This document shows, piece by piece, positions 1 to 9,787 of a DNA stretch of 64,000 nt (the first letter of the stretch is position 1; each line of letters starts with the position of its first letter). The stretch covers positions 3,829,501 to 3,893,500 of the forward strand of contig NZ_CP029550.1 of NCBI RefSeq assembly GCF_003173715.1. The letters run 5' to 3'. The notes below the pieces were generated by a model. That model ran no database searches. It was not told the DNA's origin and worked only from the letters and a program-made list of their open reading frames with translations. A program made the translations under genes and the position numbers. The stretch comes from Methylobacterium durans. Lineage in GTDB: Bacteria; Pseudomonadota; Alphaproteobacteria; Rhizobiales; Beijerinckiaceae.

Positions 1-303
1 CCCGCGCACGCCCGAGGCGGGCGCCGCGTCGAGGCTCTCCAGATCCTCGTCGTTGGTGCCGACATTGCCGATATGCGGGAAGGTGAAGGTGACGATCTGA
101 CCGGCGTAGGACGGGTCCGTCAGAATCTCCTGGTAGCCCGTCATCGCGGTGTTGAAGCAGACCTCGCCCTCGGCGATCCCGGTCTTGCCGATGCCGAAGC
201 CTTCGAGGATCGTGCCGTCTGCGAGCACGAGAAGGGCGGTCGCCAGGGGCTCGGCCCAGGGCTCGGGGCTCGCATGCGCGGGCGCGCCATCGTCTTGCAG
301 CAT
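1..303 (-). CDS. carA: Carbamoyl-phosphate synthase small subunit, N-terminal part (cut by window edge)
   Basis: CarA is the glutaminase subunit that feeds ammonia to CarB for carbamoyl phosphate, used in pyrimidine and arginine synthesis. Only the first 101 codons lie in the window, read from the ATG at 303-301 on the minus strand. After a short variable lead, the protein shows the family's start: [13 protein letters not shown], then [20 protein letters not shown] and [20 protein letters not shown]. These are hallmark blocks of the CarA N-terminal domain. The glutamine amidotransferase domain lies beyond the window. The gene is divergent from the yqeY-like gene at 500. The family call is secure. 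The start is chosen because it is the first ATG before the conserved core. Confidence 0.95.
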   Translation of the reverse strand, partial: MLQDDGAPAHASPEPWAEPLATALLVLADGTILEGFGIGKTGIAEGEVCFNTAMTGYQEILTDPSYAGQIVTFTFPHIGNVGTNDEDLESLDAAPASGVRG

Positions 304-499
304 CGGCGTGATCTCGCTTATGTCCGGCCGACCCGGCGCCGGGAGGCCGAGAGGCGGCCCTTCGCGCGTGCGGGTGGCTTGAATTCCCGGGCGCTCTTAG
401 CGAGCGGTCCGCGTCAGGGTCAATGTGGGCCCGCCCGCCCGGAGGCTCAACCGCCGGGAATCGCAGGCCACCCAACAGCTTTTCGAATTGGAGAGACCC

Positions 500-964
500 A
501 TGTCCCTGCGCGAGCGCCTGACCGCGGAGATGAAGGAGGCCATGAAGGCCGGCGAGAAGGCGAAGCTCGCCACCGTCCGGATGATCCAGGCCGCGATCAA
601 GGACCGCGACATCGAGGCCCGCGGCGCCGGCAAGGGCCAGGCGACCGAGGACGAGGTGCTGGCGCTCCTGCAGAAGATGATCAAGCAGCGCAACGAATCT
701 GCCGGCGTCTACGACCAGGGCGGGCGCCCGGAACTCGCCGAGAACGAGCGCGCCGAGGCGGCGATCATCACGACCTTCCTGCCCCAGCAGATGGACGAGG
801 CCGAGACGACGGCGGCGATCGAGGCCGCCATCGCCGAGACGGGCGCCACCGGCCCGAAGGACATGGGCAAGGTCATCGGCGCCCTGAAGGGGAAGTACGC
901 AGGCCGCATGGATTTCGCCAAGGCGAGCGGGCTGGTGAAGGACGCGCTCAACGCCAAGGCGTGA
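500..964 (+). CDS. GatB/YqeY domain protein
   Basis: A 154-residue protein of the YqeY family, related to the C-terminal tail domain of the GatB subunit of the tRNA amidotransferase. Seen: the N-terminal block SLRERLTAEMKEAMKAGEK, the family-typical VRMIQAAIKDRDIEARG, then MIKQRNESA and the helical C-terminus with TGPKDMGKVIGALKGKYAGR. The length is normal. The start is the ATG at 500, preceded by GGAGAG at 490-495; an upstream in-frame extension exists but has no conserved content. It lies just upstream of dnaG and rpoD, a common arrangement in alphaproteobacteria. The free-standing protein has been linked to tRNA-dependent amidation, but its role is not settled. Confidence 0.9.
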   Translation: MSLRERLTAEMKEAMKAGEKAKLATVRMIQAAIKDRDIEARGAGKGQATEDEVLALLQKMIKQRNESAGVYDQGGRPELAENERAEAAIITTFLPQQMDEAETTAAIEAAIAETGATGPKDMGKVIGALKGKYAGRMDFAKASGLVKDALNAKA

Positions 965-1046
965 ATCACGGGCATGGCGAGGGCTGCTTCAGGACTCTCC
1001 CGGCGCGATCCGGTATGGTGTCCGGCTCGTCAGACCGGACCTGAGC

Positions 1047-2957
1047 GTGCGCTACCCGCCCCACCTTCTCGATGAGATCCGCGCCCGCCTGCCGGCCTCC
1101 GACGTGATCGGCCGGCGCGTGCGGCTGAAGAAGGCCGGCCGCGAGTGGCGCGGGCTCTCGCCCTTCAATTCCGAGAAGACCCCGTCCTTCTACGTGAACG
1201 ACCAGAAGCAGTTCTACCACTGCTTCTCGTCGGGCAAGCACGGCGACGTCTTCACCTTCCTGATGGAGACGGAAGGGTTGAGCTTTCCCGAGGCCGTCGA
1301 GCGGCTGGCCGGGGAGGCCGGCGTCGCGCTGCCGGCGCCGACCGAGAACGCCCGCGAGATGGAGACGCGACGGCGGGGTGCGATCGAGGTGATGGAACTC
1401 GCCGCGGCCTATTACGAGGAGCAATTGCGCGCGCCCGCCGCCGCCGAGGCCCGGGCCTACCTGGACAAGCGGGGCCTCGGTTCCGAGATCCGCGCCCGCT
1501 TCCGTCTCGGCTACGCGGGCTCGGAGCGCTACGGCCTGCGCGACTTCCTCGCGGGCAAGGACGTGCCGAAGGATCTCATGGCCGAGCTCGGCCTCCTCTA
1601 CGCGGGCGAGGACGTCACCGTCCCCTACGACCGCTTCCGCGACCGGATCATGTTCCCGATTGCGGACGTGCGCGGGCGCGTCATCGCCTTCGGCGGCCGC
1701 GCGATGCAAGCCGACGCCAAGGCGAAGTACCTGAACTCGCCGGAGACGCCGCTCTTCCACAAGGGGCAGGGCCTCTACAACCTGCACCAAGCCCGCAAGG
1801 CGGCGCACGAGCGCGGCACGATCATCGCCGTCGAGGGCTATGTCGACGTGATCGCCATGACGATGGCGGGGCATGCCAACACCGTGGCGCCCCTCGGTAC
1901 GGCGCTGACCGAGGAGCAGCTCGGCCTGCTCTGGCGGCAGGCGGACGAGCCGATCCTGTGCTTCGACGGGGATAGAGCGGGCCAGCGCGCCGCCTTCCGG
2001 GCGCTCGACGTGGCGCTTCCGATGCTCGAGCCGGGACGGTCCTTGCGCTTCGCGCTCCTGCCGGAGGGGCAGGACCCGGACGACCTGCTTCGCTCGGGCG
2101 GCTCGGCCGCGATCGACCGGGTGCTGGAGGCCTCGAAACCCCTTGTCGAGGTGCTCTGGGCGCGTGCCGTCGAGGCCGGTCCCATCGACACGCCCGAGCG
2201 CCGCGCCGGCCTCGCCAAGGGCCTTCGGGAGATGATCGCGATCATCCGCGACGAGACCGTTCGGAGATACTATCGCGACGAGATCGAGGAACGCCTGCGG
2301 GCACTCTCGCCGCGCGCCTCCCAGCCGCGGCCGGGCTTTCAGCCGGGCGGTCGGTCGAACGGATTCCAGCGCCGCGCGGGCCGACCCGGCGACCCGCCGG
2401 CCTCGCCCCGCCTCACCGTGGCCCCGAGCCCGCTCCTCGCGCGCTCGTCCGGCTTCGCCGGCGGCGGCACCTTTCGCGAGGCCATGATCGTCGGCAGCCT
2501 CGTCGCCCATCCGGAACTGCTCGGCCTCAACGTCGAGGAACTCGCCGAGCTCGAATTCGAAGATGCCGACGCCGTGGCGCTCCGCTCCTTCCTTCTCGAC
2601 CGGGCGGCCGAAGCGACGGAAGCGGACGCCTCGCTCGTCGAGAGCCAACTGGCCCGGGCCGGCCTCGAGGACGCGGTCGCGCGGCTCGCGGTTCGTGTCC
2701 GTCCGGGCGACCGCTGGGCGCTCGATCCGCATGCCGATCCCATGCGTCTCGAAGACGCATTGCGCCAGGCTATGATCTTGCACCGCAAGGCCGGAGCGCT
2801 ACATAGCGAACTCCGTCAGGCTGAACGGGCATTAGTCGAAGAGGAAACCGAGGCCAATTTCGCGTGGCTCTGCGATGTCAAAGCGCGCTTGGCTGTGGTT
2901 GCTGGAGCGGAGGCCGAAGCGGACTTGCCGGAGACGACCGACTCGACCGCGCCGTAA
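1047..2957 (+). CDS. dnaG: DNA primase DnaG
   Basis: DnaG makes the RNA primers for chromosome replication. The 636-residue protein starts at a GTG and has the family order: an N-terminal CHC2-type zinc-ribbon domain (residues about 5-100), a TOPRIM catalytic core (about 255-345, with VEGYVDVIAM and CFDGDRAGQRAA holding the acidic metal ligands), and a C-terminal DnaB-binding region. Odd: the zinc-ribbon keeps the fold pattern (SPFNSEKTPSF then FYHCFSSGKHGD), but three of the four usual ligands are replaced. Ser38 stands for Cys, Asn41 for His and Ser62 for Cys; only Cys59 remains. Length is normal and the frame is intact. It sits between yqeY and rpoD, as in the macromolecular synthesis operon. 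Confidence 0.96.
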   Translation: MRYPPHLLDEIRARLPASDVIGRRVRLKKAGREWRGLSPFNSEKTPSFYVNDQKQFYHCFSSGKHGDVFTFLMETEGLSFPEAVERLAGEAGVALPAPTENAREMETRRRGAIEVMELAAAYYEEQLRAPAAAEARAYLDKRGLGSEIRARFRLGYAGSERYGLRDFLAGKDVPKDLMAELGLLYAGEDVTVPYDRFRDRIMFPIADVRGRVIAFGGRAMQADAKAKYLNSPETPLFHKGQGLYNLHQARKAAHERGTIIAVEGYVDVIAMTMAGHANTVAPLGTALTEEQLGLLWRQADEPILCFDGDRAGQRAAFRALDVALPMLEPGRSLRFALLPEGQDPDDLLRSGGSAAIDRVLEASKPLVEVLWARAVEAGPIDTPERRAGLAKGLREMIAIIRDETVRRYYRDEIEERLRALSPRASQPRPGFQPGGRSNGFQRRAGRPGDPPASPRLTVAPSPLLARSSGFAGGGTFREAMIVGSLVAHPELLGLNVEELAELEFEDADAVALRSFLLDRAAEATEADASLVESQLARAGLEDAVARLAVRVRPGDRWALDPHADPMRLEDALRQAMILHRKAGALHSELRQAERALVEEETEANFAWLCDVKARLAVVAGAEAEADLPETTDSTAP

Positions 2958-3155
2958 AGGTGGTGCAAAGGCGTCGGGGCGACGCTCCGCCGCCGCTTAG
3001 TTAACAATCGGTCAAGCGTCTTGCTTGCATACCGGATTGAGGATCGAAGCGGCCGGGTCGCGAACCGGTCGCGGTTCACGCGCATTGCGGCATCGATGGC
3101 GCGGAGCGGCCCGAAAGCTCCCGCATCGCTCCGCCACGAAAACAATAGGCTGATC

Positions 3156-5159
<2,004 letters not shown>

Positions 5160-5177
5160 GCGACAGTCTCGGAAATC

Positions 5178-5200
5178 CTCCTCCCCGGAGGGGGGAGGAG
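5178..5200 (+). terminator. Possible hairpin terminator after rpoD
   Basis: Immediately after the rpoD stop, CTCCTCCCC (5178-5186) can pair with GGGGGAGGAG (to 5200) to form a strong GC hairpin with a very short loop. No U-tract follows, so this may be only a transcript-end stabiliser or a family of short G/C inverted repeats. Confidence 0.4.
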
Positions 5201-5317
5201 ATCCGTGCGCCGAATTGCTATTTCTGGTTTCAGTCGCGCGCCGGTAATGTCCGTGTGCCGCGAGCGAATCCCTGCGCGGCCATTGTCGCCCGCGCGTCGC
5301 ACCACCACCTTGGCCGT

Positions 5318-6586
5318 ATGCTCGATCCTGGCTCCCGAAAGTCGCCGTCCTCGCCGACCGCCGACGCCGACGGTTCGGAAGCCGAGGGCGTGCCGTTCGG
5401 CCATCTCCAGGATTGCGTGGGCTTGCGCGACTGGCTCCTCAGCGAAGGCACGCGGACGCTCGCGGCCGACGATCTCCTGGCCGGGCTCGCGGAGCGCCTG
5501 AACGAACTCGACGTGCCCATCGATCGGGCGAGCACTGCCATCGACACCCTGCATTCGGAATATGCCGGTGTCGGCCGCACTTGGAACCGGGAGGAGGGCG
5601 CGACGGTGCGCCTGTTCCCGCACGGCGAGGCCTCGGACAAAGCGTACGAATCGAGCCCCTTCTACACCGTGCACCAGACCGGTGAATGGCTGATCCTCAA
5701 CCTCGCCGAGACTGCGGACGACACCTATTCCATCATCCCTGAATTGAAGGCGGCGGGTTACCGCCACTACCTCGTGGCGCCCCTCATCTTCACCAGTGGC
5801 GCGCGCAACGGCATCACCTTCGCGACCCGTTCACCCGAGGGTTTCCGTGAGGATCACATCGCAATCCTCCGCTTCGTAATGCCGACGCTGGCGGCCGTTA
5901 TGGAGATGCGCCTCGTGAACAAGCAACTCGATCAGGTGCTGCGGATCTACGTCGGAGACGAGCCGCACCGGGCGATCCTGTCCGGGTCCATCCGCCGCGG
6001 CCACGTGCAGCGCATCCGCTCGGCGATCCTGTTCGCCGACATGCGCGACTACACCCACATCTCCGCCGACATGACGCCCGAGGAGGCTGTCGACCTCCTC
6101 AACATCTTCTTCGACTGCCTCGTCCCCGCGATCGAGCGGGAGGGCGGGGAGATCCTGAAATATCTCGGCGACGGGCTCCTCGCGATCTTCCGCGAGCCTG
6201 GCGACGATCTCGGCGGCGCCGCGAAGGGCGCCCTGACCGCAGCGCAGGCCGCACTCGCCGCCCTCGACGAGGCGAACGGGCTCGGCCGCTTCGCGAACCC
6301 GGTGGCGGCCGGCATCGCGCTCCATCACGGCGAGGCGGCCTACGGCAATGTGGGTTCGGGCACGCGCCTCGACTTCACCGTGATCGGCCGCGACGTGAAC
6401 CTCGCGAGCCGGCTCGCCCGGCTCAACCGGACGCTCGGCGAACCGCTGCTCATGTCGAAGCCCTTCGTGGATTTCCTGTGGGGCGATCCGGAACCCCTCG
6501 GCACCCATAGCCTCGACGGCTTCCCCGAGCCGATGGCGGTCTACCGTCCCGCGGCCAAGCCGGCCGCCTGCCGCAACCGGGCTTGA
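5318..6586 (+). CDS. Adenylate/guanylate cyclase, class III
   Basis: A 422-residue nucleotidyl cyclase that should make cAMP or cGMP from ATP or GTP. The C-terminal half (about residues 225-400) is a class III catalytic domain. ILFADMRDYTHIS carries the first metal-binding Asp, GEILKYLGDGLLAIF carries the second metal and substrate-site residues, and FTVIGRDVNLASRL holds the transition-state Asn/Arg region. The N-terminal 200 residues have no membrane segment and look like a GAF-type sensor region, with the alternating pattern of a small-molecule domain and a helical linker before the cyclase. Two starts are possible: a GTG at 5255 and the ATG at 5318 chosen here. Neither has a clear ribosome binding site. 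The signal sensed is unknown. Confidence 0.85.
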   Translation: MLDPGSRKSPSSPTADADGSEAEGVPFGHLQDCVGLRDWLLSEGTRTLAADDLLAGLAERLNELDVPIDRASTAIDTLHSEYAGVGRTWNREEGATVRLFPHGEASDKAYESSPFYTVHQTGEWLILNLAETADDTYSIIPELKAAGYRHYLVAPLIFTSGARNGITFATRSPEGFREDHIAILRFVMPTLAAVMEMRLVNKQLDQVLRIYVGDEPHRAILSGSIRRGHVQRIRSAILFADMRDYTHISADMTPEEAVDLLNIFFDCLVPAIEREGGEILKYLGDGLLAIFREPGDDLGGAAKGALTAAQAALAALDEANGLGRFANPVAAGIALHHGEAAYGNVGSGTRLDFTVIGRDVNLASRLARLNRTLGEPLLMSKPFVDFLWGDPEPLGTHSLDGFPEPMAVYRPAAKPAACRNRA

Positions 6587-6610
6587 CCCGGGGCAGCCGA
6601 GCGTCCAAAT

Positions 6611-6729
6611 CTCGGGGTGTTCCAGGGAGATCCCCGGCAAGGGGCTGAGAAACCGATGGGCCGTCCTCGCGAGGACGGCGGCGCGGAAATCCTTCGAACC
6701 TGATCCGGCTCATACCGGCGTAGGGATTG
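6611..6729 (+). promoter_or_regulatory. TPP riboswitch (THI box)
   Basis: The leader of thiO has both conserved arms of the thiamine pyrophosphate riboswitch. The 5' part is CTCGGGGTGT followed by GGGGCTGAGA (to 6650). The 3' part is CCTTCGAACCTGATCCGGCT followed by CATACCGGCGTAGGGA (about 6690-6726). CTGAGA and the ACCTGATC...GCGTAGGGA strings are the pyrimidine- and pyrophosphate-binding elements. A variable stem (GGGCCGTCCTCGCGAGGACGG region) lies between them. It should repress the thiOSGE operon when TPP is high. The 86 bases to the thiO start are enough for an expression platform that hides the ribosome binding site at 6804-6808. Confidence 0.95.
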
Positions 6730-6815
6730 GACCGCGGGTTTCCGACAAGGGCCCGGTTGCTTCCGAGAGAAGCGCGAGGACACCAATCTCTGCGGGCCAT
6801 CGCGGAGGGTAATCC

Positions 6816-8030
6816 TTGGCATCCGTGCCGACCTCACCCATCGGACTCCGCCGCGCCGGGCAGGCGTCGGTCGCGCATGCCGATCTGCCGGTGCGCGCCG
6901 ACATCCTCGTCATCGGGGGCGGCCTGATCGGGCTCTCGATCGCGTGGCGGCTGGCCGAGGCCGGCCGCTCGGTCACCGTGCTGGAGCGCGAGACCCTCGG
7001 GGCCGGCGCCAGCCTGGCAGCAACCGGGATGCTGGCGCCAGCCGCGGAGCACGAGCCCGGCTCCGACCTGCTTCTGCCGTTGGCCCTTGAGAGCCTGCGC
7101 CGCTGGCCGGCTTTCCGCGACGCGCTGCAGGCGGCCTCCGGCATCGGGATCGATTATCGGACGGACGGCACGCTCGTCGTCGCGGTCGGGCGCGACGAGG
7201 TGGAGCGGCTGCGCTTCCGCTACGAGTTGCAGCGCCGCTCCGGCGTCGCCGCCGAATGGGTGAGCGGTGCCGAGATCCGCCGCCGGGAACCGATGCTGCG
7301 CCCGACCGTGACGGCGGGCATCGCCTGTCCGCTCGACCATCAGGTCGATCCGCGGCTGGTGATGGCGGCACTCGCCACGGCGGCGGCGCGCGCGGGCGTG
7401 ACCATCGTCGAGCGGGCGCCCGTCAGTGCCCTCGACTGGGCCGGCGGGCGGGTGATCGGCGCGCGCACGGAAGCCGGTGTCGTCGCGGCCGAGACCGTGA
7501 TCCTGGCGACCGGCGCCTGGAGCGGGGAGGGCGGTCTCCTGCCCGAGGCGCTGTCCCTGCCCGTGCGGCCGATCAAGGGCCAGTCGCTCGCGCTGCGCAC
7601 CGCACGGCGCACCGGCACGCTCTCGGGCATGGTCTGGACCGAGCAGGTCCATCTCGCGCCGAAAAGCGACGGGCACCTGATCGTCGGCGCGACTGTCGAG
7701 GATTGCGGCTTCCGCGACGGCGTCACCGCGGGCGGCCTCTACGCGCTGCTCGAAGGCGCACGGCGCGTCCTGCCGGGCGTCGAAGAGATGGAGGTCGAGG
7801 CGGTCTGGAGCGGCTACCGCCCGACTTCGGACGACGACGCCCCCATCATCGACGCGCTCGCGCCCGGCCTCATCGTGGCGACGGGCCATCACCGCAATGG
7901 CTACCTCCTGAACCCAGCCACCGCCGACGCCGTGACGGCGCTCGTCACCGAGGGCGCGCTGCCCGACTTCGCGCGCGCCTTCGATCTCGGCCGGTTCCGC
8001 GAAACCAACGGCATCAGGGCCACCGCATGA
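6816..8030 (+). CDS. thiO: Glycine oxidase ThiO
   Basis: ThiO is a FAD enzyme that oxidises glycine to the imine (dehydroglycine) used by ThiG for the thiazole ring of thiamine. The 404-residue protein has the dinucleotide-binding motif ILVIGGGLIGLSIAWRLAE (about residues 30-48), the DAO-fold middle region and the C-terminal FAD contact VATGHHRNGYLLNPATADAV. The start is a TTG at 6816, eight bases after GGAGG (6804-6808); no ATG occurs in frame before the FAD motif. It is the first gene of thiOSGE, under the TPP riboswitch, and its stop overlaps the start of thiS (ATGA). Confidence 0.93.
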   Translation: MASVPTSPIGLRRAGQASVAHADLPVRADILVIGGGLIGLSIAWRLAEAGRSVTVLERETLGAGASLAATGMLAPAAEHEPGSDLLLPLALESLRRWPAFRDALQAASGIGIDYRTDGTLVVAVGRDEVERLRFRYELQRRSGVAAEWVSGAEIRRREPMLRPTVTAGIACPLDHQVDPRLVMAALATAAARAGVTIVERAPVSALDWAGGRVIGARTEAGVVAAETVILATGAWSGEGGLLPEALSLPVRPIKGQSLALRTARRTGTLSGMVWTEQVHLAPKSDGHLIVGATVEDCGFRDGVTAGGLYALLEGARRVLPGVEEMEVEAVWSGYRPTSDDDAPIIDALAPGLIVATGHHRNGYLLNPATADAVTALVTEGALPDFARAFDLGRFRETNGIRATA

Positions 8031-8239
8031 AGCTTACCGTCAATGGGCAACTCCGCGAGAGCGAGGCCGCCGACATCGAGTCCCTGTTCCGCTTCGAGGC
8101 CGAGGAGACCGGCATCGAGAGCCCGCAGGGCATCGCCATCGCGCTGAACGGCCGCGTCGTGCGCCGGACGGAATGGGCGCTCACGCCCGTCCGCGACGGC
8201 GACCGGGTCGAGATCGTGCGCGCCATGCAGGGAGGCTGA
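8027..8239 (+). CDS. thiS: Sulfur carrier protein ThiS
   Basis: A 70-residue ubiquitin-like sulfur carrier. Its C-terminal Gly-Gly is adenylated and converted to a thiocarboxylate, which donates sulfur to thiazole synthase ThiG. Seen: a beta-grasp start MKLTVNGQLRESE, the block GIAIALNGRVVRRTEW, and the required ending MQGG. The start ATG overlaps the thiO stop by four bases (ATGA), and thiG starts three bases after the stop, so translation is probably coupled. No ThiF-type adenylating enzyme is present in the window. Confidence 0.93.
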   Translation: MKLTVNGQLRESEAADIESLFRFEAEETGIESPQGIAIALNGRVVRRTEWALTPVRDGDRVEIVRAMQGG

Positions 8240-8242
8240 GAG

Positions 8243-9049
8243 ATGACATCGACCGACACCGTGACGCCGATCCGCCCCTCGGAGGACGACCGGCTCGTCA
8301 TCGCGGGCGTGAGCCTAACCTCCCGCCTCCTCATCGGCACGGCGGGCTACCCGACGCAGGCCATCATGCGCGAGGCGGTTGCGGCCTCGGGCTCCGAGGT
8401 GGTCACCGCCTCGATCCGCCGGGTATCGCTCCAGGGTCACGGCTCGGACACGCTGCGGACCCTGAAGGGCTATCGCTTCCTGCCGAACACCGCGGGCTGC
8501 GAGACGGCGCGCGACGCGATCATGACGGCGGAACTCGCCCGGGAAGCCCTCGACACGAACTGGATCAAGGTCGAGGTCATCGGGGATCGGGAGACCCTGT
8601 ATCCCGACGTCGCCGAGCTGATCGAGGCCTGCCGCCATCTCGTCGACGACGGCTTCGTCGTGCTGCCCTATTGCAATGACGATCCGGTCGTCTGTCAGCG
8701 CCTGCAGGACATCGGCTGCGCCGCGGTGATGCCGATGGGCTCGCTGATCGGCTCCGGCATGGGTGTGGCGAATCCCGCCAACATCGAGCTGATCTGCCGC
8801 CGCGCCAGCGTGCCGGTCATCGTCGATGCCGGCATCGGAACCGCATCGGATGCGGTCGTCGCGATGGAACTTGGAGCTTCCGCCTGCCTCATCAACACGG
8901 CGGTGGCCAAGGCGGACGATCCGGTGCGGATGGCCCGCGCCATGCGCCACGCCGTCGAGGCCGGGCGCTTCGCGCATCTCGCCGGCCGCATCCCGCGGCG
9001 TGGCCGGGCGGAGCCGTCGAGCCCGCAGCTCGGCCTCGTCGGTTCGTGA
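8243..9049 (+). CDS. thiG: Thiazole synthase ThiG
   Basis: ThiG condenses 1-deoxy-xylulose 5-phosphate, dehydroglycine and ThiS thiocarboxylate to the thiazole phosphate of thiamine. The 268-residue TIM barrel shows [15 protein letters not shown] (substrate region), the catalytic lysine block [23 protein letters not shown], and the phosphate-binding [20 protein letters not shown]. Length and motifs are normal. It begins at the ATG at 8243 after AGGGAGGCTGAGAG. It ends overlapping the thiE start (GTGA), in the same riboswitch-controlled operon. Confidence 0.95.
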   Translation: MTSTDTVTPIRPSEDDRLVIAGVSLTSRLLIGTAGYPTQAIMREAVAASGSEVVTASIRRVSLQGHGSDTLRTLKGYRFLPNTAGCETARDAIMTAELAREALDTNWIKVEVIGDRETLYPDVAELIEACRHLVDDGFVVLPYCNDDPVVCQRLQDIGCAAVMPMGSLIGSGMGVANPANIELICRRASVPVIVDAGIGTASDAVVAMELGASACLINTAVAKADDPVRMARAMRHAVEAGRFAHLAGRIPRRGRAEPSSPQLGLVGS

Positions 9050-9675
9050 GGCGGCCGCCGTCGCCGCTCCTCGCGATCACCGACCATCACGCCTGCCGGT
9101 ACGGCCTCGGCGTGATGGTCGACGCGCTTCTCGACGGCGGCTGCCGCTGGATCTGGTTCCGCGACACCGACCTCGCTCCGGGCGAGCGCCGCCGCCTCGG
9201 CGAGGACCTGCTTGCCCGCGTGCGGACGCGCGGAGGACACCTGACGATCGGTCGGGACGCGGCCCTTGCGGCCGCCCTCGGCGCGGACGGAGTGCACCTG
9301 CCGGGCGGCACCGGACCGGCCGAGATCGAGGCCGCACGTCGCATCCTGCCGGAGGACGCCCTCGTCGGCGTCTCCGCCCACGGCCTGACCGATCTCTCTC
9401 GCGCGCGCGCCGGTGGCGCCGACTACGCGACCCTGAGCCCAATCTTCGAGAGTCTGAGCAAGCCGGGTTACGGGCCGGCCCTCGGTGGGTCGGGCCTCCT
9501 CGAGGCGTGCGGCCTCGGTATCCCCGTCGTCGCGCTCGGCGGCATCACGCCCGCCACCGTGCCCCTGTGCCGACGGGCCGGCGCCGTCGCCGTCGCGGCG
9601 ATGGGCGGGCTGATGCGCGCGCCGGACCCGGCCGGCGCCGCGCGCGACCTCGTCGCCGCCTGGGAGCGAACCTGA
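9046..9675 (+). CDS. thiE: Thiamine phosphate synthase, ThiE/TenI family
   Basis: Expected to join the thiazole phosphate and HMP pyrophosphate moieties to thiamine phosphate. The 209-residue barrel starts at a GTG overlapping the thiG stop. It has the [12 protein letters not shown] block, [19 protein letters not shown] and the phosphate-binding [20 protein letters not shown]. Several usual ThiE residues differ: the QxD after GVHL is absent, and the segment after DYATLSPIF reads [10 protein letters not shown]. It may therefore be a TenI-like or ThiE2-type member. Genome position and the riboswitch support a thiamine role; the exact reaction is inferred. Confidence 0.8.
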   Translation: MRRPPSPLLAITDHHACRYGLGVMVDALLDGGCRWIWFRDTDLAPGERRRLGEDLLARVRTRGGHLTIGRDAALAAALGADGVHLPGGTGPAEIEAARRILPEDALVGVSAHGLTDLSRARAGGADYATLSPIFESLSKPGYGPALGGSGLLEACGLGIPVVALGGITPATVPLCRRAGAVAVAAMGGLMRAPDPAGAARDLVAAWERT

Positions 9676-9787
9676 GGCTGACGCTCGCAGGTTGATGACG
9701 CCACCGGCTGTCCGGCGACCCCTATGCGTTCGCGCAGCGGGGCCGTCATCGCGTATACGCGGATCCGACCGAGAGGGGGCGGGACCG

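Noticed and set aside
966..2783. Long open frame antisense to dnaG (605 codons)
   Set aside because: Shadow of GC-rich codon bias; Arg/Gly/Ala-rich with no motif, while dnaG on the other strand is fully conserved.
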